64,000 bases of DNA from Acidobacteriota bacterium (GTDB taxonomy: Bacteria; Acidobacteriota; Holophagae; Acanthopleuribacterales; Acanthopleuribacteraceae), in assembly GCA_020637335.1 (NCBI GenBank), contig JACJWC010000002.1, positions 62,001 through 126,000 on the forward strand, in the 5' to 3' direction. The position numbers were made by a program, and so were the translations under genes. This document shows, in pieces, positions 18,255-28,052 of the stretch. Position 1 is the first letter of the stretch. Each line of letters starts with the position of its first letter. The notes under the pieces are model-generated. The model ran no database searches. It worked only from the letters and a program-made list of their open reading frames with translations, and had not been told where the DNA came from.

Positions 18255-19711
18255 TGCGATTATCGGAACTGGTTCAAGGGGTAGGGACTTTGTTGCGGGG
18301 CCATGGGGATTTGGAAGCCTTTCATATCACCCACGACTCCAGGCGGGCCCAGCCCGGTTGTGTGTTTGTGGCCTTGGAAGGTGATCAATTTGATGGTCAC
18401 CATTACATCGAATGTGCGTTACAGCAAGGTTGTGTGGCCATCGTGACCTCGCGGCCAGACAAAGTCAAATCGGATGTGCCCATCTTGCAGGTTGAACATC
18501 CACGTCGGGCCATGGCGGAACTGGCGCGGCGACTCTACGGTCAACCGGACGAGCAGTTGTGTACCATCGGTGTAACGGGCACCAACGGTAAAACGACGAC
18601 CACTTTCTTGTTACAGCAGTTACTTTTACCACGCGGTCAATGCGGTCGCTTGGGCACGCTAACCTATTTCAATGGCGTCAGCGAAGAGCGGGCAACCCGC
18701 ACCACACCCGAATCACCCATGCTCTACCGCTCCCTGGCCGAGATGGTCGAAAACGGCTGTCGGTATGTGGCCATGGAAATCAGTTCACACGCGCTGGTCC
18801 TTGACCGTATTCACCAACTCAAACTCAACTATGCCCTGTTCACCAATCTCAGTCAGGACCACTTGGATTTTCACGGCGATATGGAGCAGTACTTTCAGGC
18901 CAAAATGCGCATTTTCGAACATTTACAACCGGGGGGTCAGGCGCTGATCAACGGCGATGATGCCTTCGGACGACGCTTGTTGAAAATGGACGGATTCCAG
19001 GTCCTCAGTTTTGGGCGCAGTCCCGATTGTGACCTGCGTTTTGAGGTATTGGGACTCAGTCCGCAGGGCAGTCATATCCGTCTGCACTTCAAATCGGATG
19101 TCAGTGAGTTTCATTTACCGCTCTTGGGCTTGCACAATGTCTACAACTTTGCCGGTGCCTTGCTGGTTGCGCTAGGAGAAGGCTTGTCTTTTGCGGATGT
19201 TGCGCGCTTGGTGCCTAACCTGAAACCGGTTGCAGGTCGCATGGAACCCGTCAATTTGGGCCAGCCTTTTGGTGTTGCCGTTGATTTCGCCCATTCGCCT
19301 GATGCACTTGAAAAAATCGCCCAATGTTGCCACGAAATGAAACCCAAGCGCTTGATTTTCCTGTTTGGCGCAGGCGGTGATCGCGATCGGGCCAAACGGC
19401 CCAAAATGGGTGCGGTCGTTGATCGCTTTGCCGACGTCATTTTTCTGACCAGCGACAATCCGCGCAGTGAGGATCCCGAACGGATCCTGGACGACATCCA
19501 ACAAGGCATCCAACGACCCGTCGGTTCAACTTTGGTACGGTTGAGCGATCGCCGGGCGGCCATCCAACAAGCGCTCGATCTGGCACAACCGGGCGATTTG
19601 GTGCTTCTGGCCGGTAAAGGTCACGAAACCACTCAGGAAATAAAAGGTATCCACTATCCCTTTAACGACCGGGAAGAAGCCATAACCGTCCTGAAGAAAA
19701 AGGGGTATTAA
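18254..19711 (+). CDS. murE: UDP-MurNAc-tripeptide synthetase MurE (meso-DAP type)
   Basis: 485 residues. ATG 18254 overlaps the ftsI stop (ATGA arrangement) and sits behind GGGAGCGGG. Substrate domain with HDSRRAQPGCVFVALEG, ATP loop GTNGKTTT at residues 109-116, and NLSQDHLDFH. The specificity motif DNPR (SDNPRSEDPERI) indicates addition of meso-diaminopimelate rather than lysine, as does GKGHETTQ near the end. This supports a Gram-negative type A1gamma wall. Confidence 0.95.
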   Translation: MRLSELVQGVGTLLRGHGDLEAFHITHDSRRAQPGCVFVALEGDQFDGHHYIECALQQGCVAIVTSRPDKVKSDVPILQVEHPRRAMAELARRLYGQPDEQLCTIGVTGTNGKTTTTFLLQQLLLPRGQCGRLGTLTYFNGVSEERATRTTPESPMLYRSLAEMVENGCRYVAMEISSHALVLDRIHQLKLNYALFTNLSQDHLDFHGDMEQYFQAKMRIFEHLQPGGQALINGDDAFGRRLLKMDGFQVLSFGRSPDCDLRFEVLGLSPQGSHIRLHFKSDVSEFHLPLLGLHNVYNFAGALLVALGEGLSFADVARLVPNLKPVAGRMEPVNLGQPFGVAVDFAHSPDALEKIAQCCHEMKPKRLIFLFGAGGDRDRAKRPKMGAVVDRFADVIFLTSDNPRSEDPERILDDIQQGIQRPVGSTLVRLSDRRAAIQQALDLAQPGDLVLLAGKGHETTQEIKGIHYPFNDREEAITVLKKKGY

Positions 19712-21142
19712 ATGGATCCGCGCTCGGTTCAACCACAACGTATTTCCGGTGTAGGCGACCTGTTAAATGTCCTTCAGACAGAACATCATTCGGCAATATC
19801 CGGTATGCCGCTGACTGGATTTTCCACCGATTCGCGCGGTGTCCAGCCCGGACATATTTTTGTGGCCATTCCGGGCGCGCGCACCGATGGTCATACCTAC
19901 ATTGAAAAAGCGTTGACTTCGGGTGCCTCCGCCTGCCTGGTCCAGGATCGCGCATTGGTCGATCAACACGCGCATTGCATTTACACACCCAATACAGTTT
20001 CGGCGCTTGGTTTGCTGGCTGCGGCCCACAAAAAAAGTTTGCCGACCCGCATGGTGGCCATCACCGGCAGTGTCGGCAAAACCACGACCAAAGAGATTCT
20101 CTACCAACTGGTTGCTCCCCTGGTCAGTGCGCGTAAAACCGCCGGCAACTTCAACTCGACCATTGGGTTACCTGTCCAAGTGCTCAGTCTGGAACCCAAT
20201 GATGAATGGATGGTTTGTGAGCTGGGCATGTCCACGCCCGGCGAGATTCGTAAGCTCATGCAAATTACCCAACCGGAAATCGGGTTGTGGACAGCCGTAA
20301 AGCCGGTCCACTTGGCCAATTTTGATTCGATCGAAGGCATCGCACGCGCTAAAGCCGAAATGGTTGAGGAACTCAATCCGAATGGAACGCTTGTTTACAA
20401 CGGAGACGATCCGTTGGTTTGCAAATACGCTCAAGCCTTTAGTGGTCGCAAATTGCGCTACAGCATGTTGGACCCCAAAGCGGACATCGGATGCCGGATC
20501 CACCCGTTCAGCGATTGGAAAGGCACGCAATTCGAAATTCGCTTTGAGTCCGGTGGTCCCCAGCGCTTTTTTCTGCCCTTACCCGGTCGCTTTAATGTGC
20601 AAAATGCCCTGGCCGCCTCAGCGACCGCTTACGCCATGGGGCTACGGCCACAAGAGTTTGGCCTGCAATTCAAACGCATCCAAAGCGAGAAGGGTCGATC
20701 CCAGTTGTATCAATTTCAAAAAGATATTCAACTGGTCGATGATTCTTACAACGCCAATCCCTATGCTTTCTCCCAGGTGCTGCGCTCCTTTGCACCCCTC
20801 GCCAATCGCGGCTTTCGCTGGTTGATTTGTGGTGACATGTTGGAATTAGGTCCTCGGGAAGTCGCCATGCACCAAGAATTGGGCAGCGAAATTGCCCAGT
20901 ACGGATTTGATCGCGTGACCTTTGTCGGCAGCCTCTCCCGTTTTGCCTTTCATGCCTTTAATCGCGAGAGTTCGTCACCGGGCGTTGCGGAGCATTTTCC
21001 CGATGTTCAGGCGGCAATGGAAGTGCTCGACCGCTTTGTTCCTGCTGAATCGCGAATCTGGATCAAGGCCAGTCGCGGCATCCACCTGGATCGCTTGGCC
21101 GAAAAAATGATCGAAAAATTGGATCGGATGGAAGGCGCTTAA
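19712..21142 (+). CDS. murF: UDP-MurNAc-tripeptide-D-Ala-D-Ala ligase MurF
   Basis: 476 residues, starting directly after the murE stop. DSRGVQPGHIFVAIPGAR is the N-terminal uridine-binding segment; the ATP loop is AITGSVGKTTTKE; VCELGMSTPGEI and LVDDSYNANPYAFSQVL are typical MurF signatures. It joins D-Ala-D-Ala to the tripeptide precursor. Its stop overlaps mraY (TAATG). Confidence 0.95.
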   Translation: MDPRSVQPQRISGVGDLLNVLQTEHHSAISGMPLTGFSTDSRGVQPGHIFVAIPGARTDGHTYIEKALTSGASACLVQDRALVDQHAHCIYTPNTVSALGLLAAAHKKSLPTRMVAITGSVGKTTTKEILYQLVAPLVSARKTAGNFNSTIGLPVQVLSLEPNDEWMVCELGMSTPGEIRKLMQITQPEIGLWTAVKPVHLANFDSIEGIARAKAEMVEELNPNGTLVYNGDDPLVCKYAQAFSGRKLRYSMLDPKADIGCRIHPFSDWKGTQFEIRFESGGPQRFFLPLPGRFNVQNALAASATAYAMGLRPQEFGLQFKRIQSEKGRSQLYQFQKDIQLVDDSYNANPYAFSQVLRSFAPLANRGFRWLICGDMLELGPREVAMHQELGSEIAQYGFDRVTFVGSLSRFAFHAFNRESSSPGVAEHFPDVQAAMEVLDRFVPAESRIWIKASRGIHLDRLAEKMIEKLDRMEGA

Positions 21143-22227
21143 TGCTTTATTGGCTCTTTGACCAAATCGGTGATGCCTGGACGGTGCTCAATGTATTTCG
21201 TTACATCACTGTCCGCTCCGCCGCTGCTGCTTCCACGGCCTTCCTGTTGAGTCTGATCCTCGGACCCGGCTTTATCCGCTGGCTCAAATCGCTTAGCTTT
21301 CAGCAGCATGTACGTGAGGAAGGACCCAAAAGCCATCACGCCAAGAGTGGAACACCGACCATGGGCGGCATCCTTATCCTGATTTCGGTTGTGGTGCCGA
21401 CCCTTTTGTGGGCGGATCTCGCCAATTCTTTTGTTTGGATTGCCCTGTTGGCAGCGGTCGGGTTCGGTGGGATCGGCTTCATTGACGATTACGCCAAAAT
21501 CACCAAACGCCAGAACCTGGGTTTGTCTGCGCGGGCCAAAATGCTTGGACTTTTGGGTATCTCCGCCATTTTGGGCTTGTGGATGTATTGGCAGGCCAAA
21601 CAGGGCTCTTTCACCACCCAGCTGTATTTTCCTTTCTTTAAGAACTTTCACCCGGAATTGGGCATCTGGTTTGTGCCCTTCTCCATTTTCGTTTTGTTGG
21701 CGACAACAAATGCTGTCAATCTGACCGATGGTTTGGATGGTCTGGCGATTGGTTCTTCAGGAATTGCCTTTGCCACTTACACGGCGATTGCCTACGTTTC
21801 GAGCCATGCGAATATTGCGGCCTATTTGGATATTCCCCACATCTTGCCTGCCGCCGATTTGGCCGTTTTTGGAGCTGCGACCTGTGGGGCCTGTATCGGG
21901 TTTTTGTGGTTTAATGCGCATCCGGCCGAAGTGTTTATGGGCGATACAGGTGCGTTGGCTCTGGGCGGAACCTTGGGCTGTATGGCCTTGATGACCGGGC
22001 ATCCTCTTCTTTTGGCGATCGTCGGCGGATTGTTTGTGCTGGAAACGCTTTCGGTCATTCTGCAGGTCACGTCTTATCGCTGGCGCAAAAAACGCATTTT
22101 TTTAATGGCCCCGATCCATCACCACTTCGAACTCAAAGGTTGGCACGAATCCAAAGTCATCATTCGTTTTTGGATCATTTCTCTGCTGCTTGCCTTGCTG
22201 GCCGTCAGCACGTTCAAATTGAGGTGA
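21142..22227 (+). CDS. mraY: Phospho-MurNAc-pentapeptide transferase MraY
   Basis: 361 residues, polytopic. The cytoplasmic substrate loops carry the family signatures: HHAKSGTPTMGGILIL, FIDDYAKITKRQNLGL (Asp-Asp pair), NAVNLTDGLDGLAIG, FMGDTGALALGG and APIHHHFELKGWHE. It makes lipid I at the inner membrane. The order murF-mraY-murD is the standard dcw order. Confidence 0.97.
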   Translation: MLYWLFDQIGDAWTVLNVFRYITVRSAAAASTAFLLSLILGPGFIRWLKSLSFQQHVREEGPKSHHAKSGTPTMGGILILISVVVPTLLWADLANSFVWIALLAAVGFGGIGFIDDYAKITKRQNLGLSARAKMLGLLGISAILGLWMYWQAKQGSFTTQLYFPFFKNFHPELGIWFVPFSIFVLLATTNAVNLTDGLDGLAIGSSGIAFATYTAIAYVSSHANIAAYLDIPHILPAADLAVFGAATCGACIGFLWFNAHPAEVFMGDTGALALGGTLGCMALMTGHPLLLAIVGGLFVLETLSVILQVTSYRWRKKRIFLMAPIHHHFELKGWHESKVIIRFWIISLLLALLAVSTFKLR

Positions 22228-22230
22228 TGC

Positions 22231-23508
22231 ATGACCCACGCGCTTATTTTGGGCATGGGGTTAAGCGGCCGAGCCGCAGCTCAGTTGGCCAGTCAACTCG
22301 GTTCCCATTTCGACACCTACGATGACCGAACCCTTGCCGAAGAACAAATGGCTTGGTTGGAATGGCCTGGATTCCGTCAGCATCGGCGGCCCGGTACCGA
22401 ATTAAATGGCATCGATGAGATCGTGGTTTCGCCCGGTGTTCCGCCGCATCATCCGCTCCTGATACATGCCCAAAAGTTGGGGTTACCGGTTCGTTCCGAA
22501 GTGGAATTTGCCTTCGAACACGCCAAAGCGCCCTGCATTGGCATTACCGGTTCCAATGGGAAAAGCACCACGACAGCGCTGATGGCGCACCTGATCAACG
22601 CGAGCGGATCGCGCGCTATCGCCTGCGGCAATTTCGGCTTGCCTTTCAGTGAAGCCGTTTTGCAAACGCCACCTGATTGGTATGTTCTGGAACTTTCCAG
22701 CTTTCAACTCGAGCATATTCGCCACTTTCGGGCTCGTGCTGCTTGTTTGCTCAACTTGACCCCTGACCATATGGATCATCACGGCACCATGGCTGCCTAC
22801 CTAGCCGCCAAACTGCGCATATTTGAAAACCAAACTCAAGATGATTCCGGATTTTTTCCGGCGGAATTTGCCGACCAGGTGCCAGGCGCTGGTCAAAAAG
22901 TCGTGATGCCCTTGCCGGTTGAAACGCAGGGCCAATTACACGTTTTACCGGAGCTGAGCTTGGATTTGGCCGAATGGCACCTGCTCGGCGCACACAATCA
23001 TCAAAATCTCGCTTATGCCACAGCGATGGGTCAATCGATTGGACTTTCTGTATCCGACATGCAGAATGCCTTGGCCAATTTCCGCAGCTTGCACCATCGT
23101 CTTGAGCCGGTGGGCGAGTGGCAGGGTCGAACCTGGCTCAATGACTCCAAAGCGACCAATCCCGAAGCCACTCTTGTGGCCCTTTCCGCCATGGTCAAGC
23201 CGTTTGTCCTGATTTTGGGCGGAAGCGATAAAGGTTCCTCTTTTCAAATTCTACGCGATGCAAATCCGCTCTTGCGCGCTATCGTCGCTTACGGCGTGAC
23301 CGCGCCAAAAATCGCCGCCGACTTGGCGCCCTACCCAGTTGAAATTGTGGAGCAATTCGACGCTGCCTGTTTGCGCGCTCACCAATTGGCGGGACCGGGC
23401 GAGACGGTTCTGCTCTCGCCGGCCTGTGCTTCATTTGACCAATTTGCCAATTACATGGCGCGTGGAGACCGCTTTGCCGCGCTGGTGCGCGAGAGAGGTG
23501 CCTCGTGA
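22231..23508 (+). CDS. murD: UDP-MurNAc-L-Ala-D-Glu ligase MurD
   Basis: 425 residues. N-terminal Rossmann-like ILGMGLSGRAAAQL, then VVSPGVPPHHPL, the ATP loop GITGSNGKSTTT, NLTPDHMDHHGTM and NDSKATNPEATLVAL. It adds D-Glu to UDP-MurNAc-L-Ala. ATG follows the mraY stop by 3 nt; the end overlaps the ftsW GTG start (GTGA). Confidence 0.95.
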   Translation: MTHALILGMGLSGRAAAQLASQLGSHFDTYDDRTLAEEQMAWLEWPGFRQHRRPGTELNGIDEIVVSPGVPPHHPLLIHAQKLGLPVRSEVEFAFEHAKAPCIGITGSNGKSTTTALMAHLINASGSRAIACGNFGLPFSEAVLQTPPDWYVLELSSFQLEHIRHFRARAACLLNLTPDHMDHHGTMAAYLAAKLRIFENQTQDDSGFFPAEFADQVPGAGQKVVMPLPVETQGQLHVLPELSLDLAEWHLLGAHNHQNLAYATAMGQSIGLSVSDMQNALANFRSLHHRLEPVGEWQGRTWLNDSKATNPEATLVALSAMVKPFVLILGGSDKGSSFQILRDANPLLRAIVAYGVTAPKIAADLAPYPVEIVEQFDAACLRAHQLAGPGETVLLSPACASFDQFANYMARGDRFAALVRERGAS

Positions 23509-24608
23509 ACCCGCGTAAACCGGATTTTATCCTGTGCATACCGCTGGTCTGCCTGATCACGCTTGGGCTGGTCATGGTACGCAGCGCTTCGGGTTTTCAA
23601 TCGCTCGCGCTTTACAAAGATCCCAATGCCATATTCACCAAACAGTTGGTTGCGCTGATCGTTGGGTTGTTTGGTTTGCTGGTGCTGGCCAAAATTCCTC
23701 ACGACTTTTATCGGCGACCTGCCATTCTGTATTTTGCCGTGATTGTCGTGATCGGCTTGCTGATCGGAGTAAAGTTTCAGCCAGTCGCCAATGGTGCCCA
23801 GCGCTGGTATTACATCGGCTCCTTTGGCTTTCAACCCTCGGATTTAGCCAAGGTCGTGCTCATCATTTTCACAGCGGCATTTTCCGCGCGGGTCAAAGGT
23901 CCACAAGGTCCTGCATTTCCCTGGACACAACGTTTGGTGCCGATTATTGGCCTGCTGACCGTCTTTTCGATCCTGATCCTGTGGCAACCGGATTTTGGCA
24001 CCACCGTTATCCTGATTTTCATTGTCGGCGTCATGCTCTTTTTGGGTGGCTTGCCCTTCCGCTTCCTGGCCTTAGGTGGATTGTTGCTTTTACCTTTGGT
24101 GATTGGCCTGGTGGTAACCGAGGGTTACCGCATGAAACGGATCCTGGACTTTTCGGATAAAAAGGAACACTACCAAATCACTCAATCCAAAATTGCGCTG
24201 GGTGCTGGCGGTCTTACGGGCGTCGGGCTGGGTGAGGGGAAACAGAAATTGCATTATTTGCCCGAGGCGCATACCGATTTCATCTTCGCGACGATCGGTG
24301 AGGAGTTGGGCTTTATCGGCTCCAGCTTCGTGCTGCTCATGTACCTGTGGTTCTTCTCACGCGGGTTTGTTGTCATGTCCCGTGTGGAGAGCGGCTACAG
24401 CCAATTGCTGGGCATGGGACTCCTCGTCCTGCTTTTGACCCAGGCCCTAATCAACATTTCCGTGACCTTGGATCTTTTCCCCAATAAAGGATTGACCCTG
24501 CCGTTCTTGTCCGCAGGCGGAACCAGCTTAATGATCTGTTTGGCCTGCTGCGGGATCCTGCTCAACATCAGCCGCTACCAAGTCGGCGACAATCGGATGG
24601 CCACATGA
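23505..24608 (+). CDS. ftsW: SEDS glycosyltransferase FtsW
   Basis: 367 residues from GTG 23505, overlapping the murD stop. About ten membrane helices. SEDS signatures: GAQRWYYIGSFGFQPSDLAK, ILWQPDFGTTVIL with the catalytic-site Asp, and EAHTDFIFATIGEELGFIG, ending LPFLSAGGTSLMICLACCGIL. It polymerises septal glycan with the FtsI encoded upstream. The start matches the family, so no longer N-tail is needed. Confidence 0.95.
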   Translation: MNPRKPDFILCIPLVCLITLGLVMVRSASGFQSLALYKDPNAIFTKQLVALIVGLFGLLVLAKIPHDFYRRPAILYFAVIVVIGLLIGVKFQPVANGAQRWYYIGSFGFQPSDLAKVVLIIFTAAFSARVKGPQGPAFPWTQRLVPIIGLLTVFSILILWQPDFGTTVILIFIVGVMLFLGGLPFRFLALGGLLLLPLVIGLVVTEGYRMKRILDFSDKKEHYQITQSKIALGAGGLTGVGLGEGKQKLHYLPEAHTDFIFATIGEELGFIGSSFVLLMYLWFFSRGFVVMSRVESGYSQLLGMGLLVLLLTQALINISVTLDLFPNKGLTLPFLSAGGTSLMICLACCGILLNISRYQVGDNRMAT

Positions 24609-25711
24609 ACACCTACATCATTGCCGGTGGCGGAACCGGGGGCCATATCTTTCCCGCCTTGGCTTTGGGCGAAGCCGTTCGGCGCAAGGACCCGAATGCA
24701 CGGGTCCTTTTTGCCGGTACGCGTTATGGTTTGGAAGTGCAAATCATGGCTGAACGCGGAGAAACCCTTTTGACCCTGCCCATGCGCGGACTTTTAGGCA
24801 AATCGATCTGGCAAAAAGCGGCTTTGCTGTGGCGCCTGCCGGCCAGTTTGGCTAAGGCATTTGTGCTTCTGCTGAAATATCGGCCTAAAGCTGTACTCGG
24901 TGTGGGGGGTTATGCCTCTATCCCTTTGGCTCTTGCTGCATCGTTCTTGCGCATTCCCGTCGTGCTTCAGGAACAAAATGCGGTGGCCGGTCTGGCCAAT
25001 CGTCTGGTTTCGCGCTTTGCCCGCCTGGCATGTTTGGGTTTTCCAGAGGCCGCAATGCAATTGCGCTGTCCTGCTTTGGTGACCGGGAACCCAATTCGCC
25101 GCCAATTTTACGAACTGCCCAACTGGTCGACGGAGCGACGCCAAATTTTGATTTTGGGCGGAAGTCAAGGCGCGCGCAGTTTGAACCAACACTTGCCAGC
25201 GCTTCTGGCGCAAGTCAAAGAAATCGAAAAGTACACAATTGTTCATCAGGCCGGTGCCCAACATGTATCCAGCGTTGAACAGGCTTATCAAACAGTTTCT
25301 CTAAGCGCACAAGTGGTTCCTTTTATTCAAGATATGGGTGCAGCCTTTGCCAAAAGTCTACTGATTTTAGGTCGGGCGGGGGCCAGCACGGTCTCCGAAA
25401 TTTGTGCGGCCCGGATTCCTGCCGTTTTGATTCCTTTTCCCCAGGCGACCCACGACCATCAAACCGCCAACGCGCGAAGCCTGGCCCACTTTGGTGCTGC
25501 TCAGTTGGTCAAAGAGCGTGAGCTCGATGGTCTGGTTGCCTGCCTCAACGAAGTGTTAATGCCCGACACCTTGCGGGCCATGCACAATGCCTTTCCCGAT
25601 CAGGCGCAGCCCGCCTCCGATTGGTGTGTGGATCTGACCAATAGTTTGGTTGCCGGTCGAAGCGTATCTCAATTGCTTAAGGAGAACCCCGTTCATGTTT
25701 CGCAAAATTAA
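24605..25711 (+). CDS. murG: Lipid II-forming GlcNAc transferase MurG
   Basis: 368 residues, GT28 family. ATG 24605 overlaps the ftsW stop. GGGTGGHIFPALAL at the N-terminus, VLGVGGYASIPLALAA, VVLQEQNAVAGLANR, ILGGSQGARSLNQ and GRAGASTVSEICAARIPAVL are all MurG signatures; PQATHDHQTANA is the donor-site loop. It transfers GlcNAc to lipid I on the inner face of the membrane. Confidence 0.96.
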   Translation: MNTYIIAGGGTGGHIFPALALGEAVRRKDPNARVLFAGTRYGLEVQIMAERGETLLTLPMRGLLGKSIWQKAALLWRLPASLAKAFVLLLKYRPKAVLGVGGYASIPLALAASFLRIPVVLQEQNAVAGLANRLVSRFARLACLGFPEAAMQLRCPALVTGNPIRRQFYELPNWSTERRQILILGGSQGARSLNQHLPALLAQVKEIEKYTIVHQAGAQHVSSVEQAYQTVSLSAQVVPFIQDMGAAFAKSLLILGRAGASTVSEICAARIPAVLIPFPQATHDHQTANARSLAHFGAAQLVKERELDGLVACLNEVLMPDTLRAMHNAFPDQAQPASDWCVDLTNSLVAGRSVSQLLKENPVHVSQN

Positions 25712-27101
25712 AGCCATTCACTTTGTGGGCATTGGAGGGAGCGGCATGAGCGGCATCGCCGAAGTGGTGCTCTCATCGGGTTACACGGTTACCGGTTCGG
25801 ATATCTCCAGCAATGCGTCGGTGGAACGGCTTAAGGCGTTAGGCGCCAAGGTGTATTTGGGCCACAACCCTGAAAATATTCTCGGCGCCGAGGTTGTCGT
25901 GACATCTACGGCCATCCATGCCGATAATCCCGAGGTTGTGGCTGCGCGCTATCGCAACATTCCGATTATTCCCAGGGCTGAAATGCTGGCCGAAATCATG
26001 CGCATGAAATACGGGATCGCCGTTGCAGGTGCGCATGGCAAGACCTCTACCACCAGCATGTTGGCCCACATCTTGGGCGATACGGATCTCGATCCCACCG
26101 TGATCATAGGTGGCCGACTGAACAAACTGGATTCCAATGCTCGTTTGGGCAAAGGCCAACTCATGTTGGCCGAAGCGGATGAATCCGACGGCTCCTTTCT
26201 CAAGCTCTCGCCTACGATTTCCATCGTTACCAATCTGGATGAGGAACATCTGGATTTCTACAAGGGCGGCATGCCGGAAATCGAGGAAACCTTCCTTTCC
26301 TTTATGAACAAAGTGCCTTTTTACGGGTTGGTCGTGGTCTGCACCGACGATCCGCGCCTGGCCCGTTTGGTACCTCGAATTACACGCAAAGTTGTGACGT
26401 ATGGCTTGCAAGGCGGTGCGGATCTCTCGGCCGCCAATATTCGCCATGAAGGGTTTGGGACCCGTTTCGAATTGATGGTGCGCGGTTCCAACTTGGGTAT
26501 GGTTGAGCTGAGTGTGCCCGGTCTGCACAATGTATCCAATGCGCTGGCTGCCATTGCCGTTGGTTTGGAGTTCGATGTGCCCATGCAGAGCATTGGCGCT
26601 TCGCTCAAAAAATTCTCAGGCGCCGATCGCCGTTTCCATCGCATCGGTGAAGCCCAGGGCCGGTTGGTGATTGACGATTACGCGCACCATCCCACCGAAA
26701 TCAAAGCGACCTTGGCAGCCGCCAAATCCAGCCAATCCCACCGGGTGGTTGCTGTGTTCCAGCCCCATCGTTATTCGCGCTTCAAAAACAGTTGGGATGC
26801 CTTTAAAAGCGCCTTTGACCAAGCCGACCATTTGGTGGTTGTCCCTATTTATCCTGCGGGTGAACAACCGCTGCCCGGTATCACGAGCGATGCCTTCTTT
26901 GAAGAGATTCAATCCAGCCTGCCTTCCGTATCGCTGTGCCCGGACCTGGACAAGCTGGCCGAACATCTTCTTGAGCACTCACAAGAGGGCGATTTAATTC
27001 TGTGCCTGGGCGCGGGTTCAATCAGCGCTCAGGCGCGCAAAGTCCATCAACAGTGGTTGGATCTCATTCCAGCCCCAAAAAAGCCAAAAAGCAAACATTG
27101 A
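25695..27101 (+). CDS. murC: UDP-MurNAc-L-alanine ligase MurC
   Basis: 468 residues. ATG 25695 is preceded by AAGGAG and places FVGIGGSGMSGIAEVV near the N-terminus as in the family; it overlaps the end of murG by 17 bp. ATP loop GAHGKTSTTSML, then EADESDGSFL, TNLDEEHLDFY and DDYAHHPTEIKATL. First amino-acid ligase of the pathway. In most clusters murB and ddl follow here; instead 182 bp of intergenic DNA leads to ftsQ. Confidence 0.96.
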   Translation: MFRKIKAIHFVGIGGSGMSGIAEVVLSSGYTVTGSDISSNASVERLKALGAKVYLGHNPENILGAEVVVTSTAIHADNPEVVAARYRNIPIIPRAEMLAEIMRMKYGIAVAGAHGKTSTTSMLAHILGDTDLDPTVIIGGRLNKLDSNARLGKGQLMLAEADESDGSFLKLSPTISIVTNLDEEHLDFYKGGMPEIEETFLSFMNKVPFYGLVVVCTDDPRLARLVPRITRKVVTYGLQGGADLSAANIRHEGFGTRFELMVRGSNLGMVELSVPGLHNVSNALAAIAVGLEFDVPMQSIGASLKKFSGADRRFHRIGEAQGRLVIDDYAHHPTEIKATLAAAKSSQSHRVVAVFQPHRYSRFKNSWDAFKSAFDQADHLVVVPIYPAGEQPLPGITSDAFFEEIQSSLPSVSLCPDLDKLAEHLLEHSQEGDLILCLGAGSISAQARKVHQQWLDLIPAPKKPKSKH

Positions 27102-27131
27102 AAGGACTGGTTTTTCACTGAAATGCGGTTT

Positions 27132-27159
27132 TTGTCACCAAAAAAACACAAAATATACT
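27132..27159 (+). promoter_or_regulatory. Sigma-70-type promoter before ftsQ
   Basis: TTGTCA (27132-27137) and TATACT (27154-27159) are separated by 16 bp in an AT-rich stretch between murC and ftsQ. Both hexamers are one mismatch from consensus. It would give ftsQ-ftsA-ftsZ their own transcription. Confidence 0.55.
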
Positions 27160-27283
27160 ATTTTTTTGGCAAGTGTTGCCTATATATTGTGTTAGTATCC
27201 AACCAGTGGAATCCGTTCCAAGGCAGTCGTGTTTCGGGCCGTTTTCGGCGGTTCGGCTTTGGCTGTGGAAGGTTGCAGAGCGC

Positions 27284-28051
27284 ATGAGAAAGTCGAGACT
27301 GAGACAAAAAAAGAGTCAACAACGCTGGCGTTGGATTGGCTACAGCTTTGTCTATTTGGTGACTTTAGGTGCGGTAGGTGCCTGTGCTTACGCGGGTTAT
27401 AACCATCTTTTGCGCAACGAGAAATACCAGGTCAAATACGTTTTATTGCAGGGTACTTCACCCTTTAACTACAAAGAAGTGCAGGAATCTGTTCGATTGT
27501 TCAGTGGACAAAATATATTTTTAGCCGATTTAGCGGCCATTCAAGCGGCCGTATCCAAGCACCCCTGGGTAGAAGATGTGGTTGTGCGGCGCGAATTGCC
27601 GGACCGGATCCGCGTTCAGGTAACCGAACGCGCCGTTGGCGGCTTATTGCAAGCGGACAACCGATTGTGGGTTCTGGCGCGTGATGGCCGTGTCTTAGGG
27701 CCTGTGTCGCAAGATATGGGTCTCCTGGACTATCCCATTTTCACCGGATTGGATTTCAACAACCGGGCAGGCTTGGCCCGTGCGATTGCCATGAGCGAGC
27801 AGATCCGTGAAACAAGTTTGTTGTTTTGGAGTGAGTTGGATCATCTGGACTTCAGCCAATCCAATAATGTTGTGGCTTCGCTCAACCATTTCAAAGCCCC
27901 GATCAATCTGGGCAGCCAAGTAGTTGTCGAAAATTTGGAAAATTTCCTGAGCATCGTCGCTCATTTGGAAGAGTCCTACCCGCAAATAGCTTATGTTGAG
28001 CTCGGGTTTCCGGGTCAGGTCGCCGTCATGCCAGTTAAGGCAGGGACCTAA
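27284..28051 (+). CDS. ftsQ: Cell division protein FtsQ/DivIB
   Basis: 255 residues from ATG 27284. A basic N-tail (MRKSRLRQKKSQQRWRW) precedes one transmembrane helix (FVYLVTLGAVGACAYAGY). The POTRA domain follows (VKYVLLQGTSPFNYKEVQES ... ADLAAIQAAVSKHPWVEDVVVRRELPDRIRVQVTER), with the characteristic P-W-V-x-x-V-x-V-R-R and P-x-x-I-x-V patterns. An upstream TTG at 27173 is possible but has no ribosome site. FtsQ recruits FtsL/FtsW/FtsI. Confidence 0.9.
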   Translation: MRKSRLRQKKSQQRWRWIGYSFVYLVTLGAVGACAYAGYNHLLRNEKYQVKYVLLQGTSPFNYKEVQESVRLFSGQNIFLADLAAIQAAVSKHPWVEDVVVRRELPDRIRVQVTERAVGGLLQADNRLWVLARDGRVLGPVSQDMGLLDYPIFTGLDFNNRAGLARAIAMSEQIRETSLLFWSELDHLDFSQSNNVVASLNHFKAPINLGSQVVVENLENFLSIVAHLEESYPQIAYVELGFPGQVAVMPVKAGT

Positions 28052-28052
28052 T

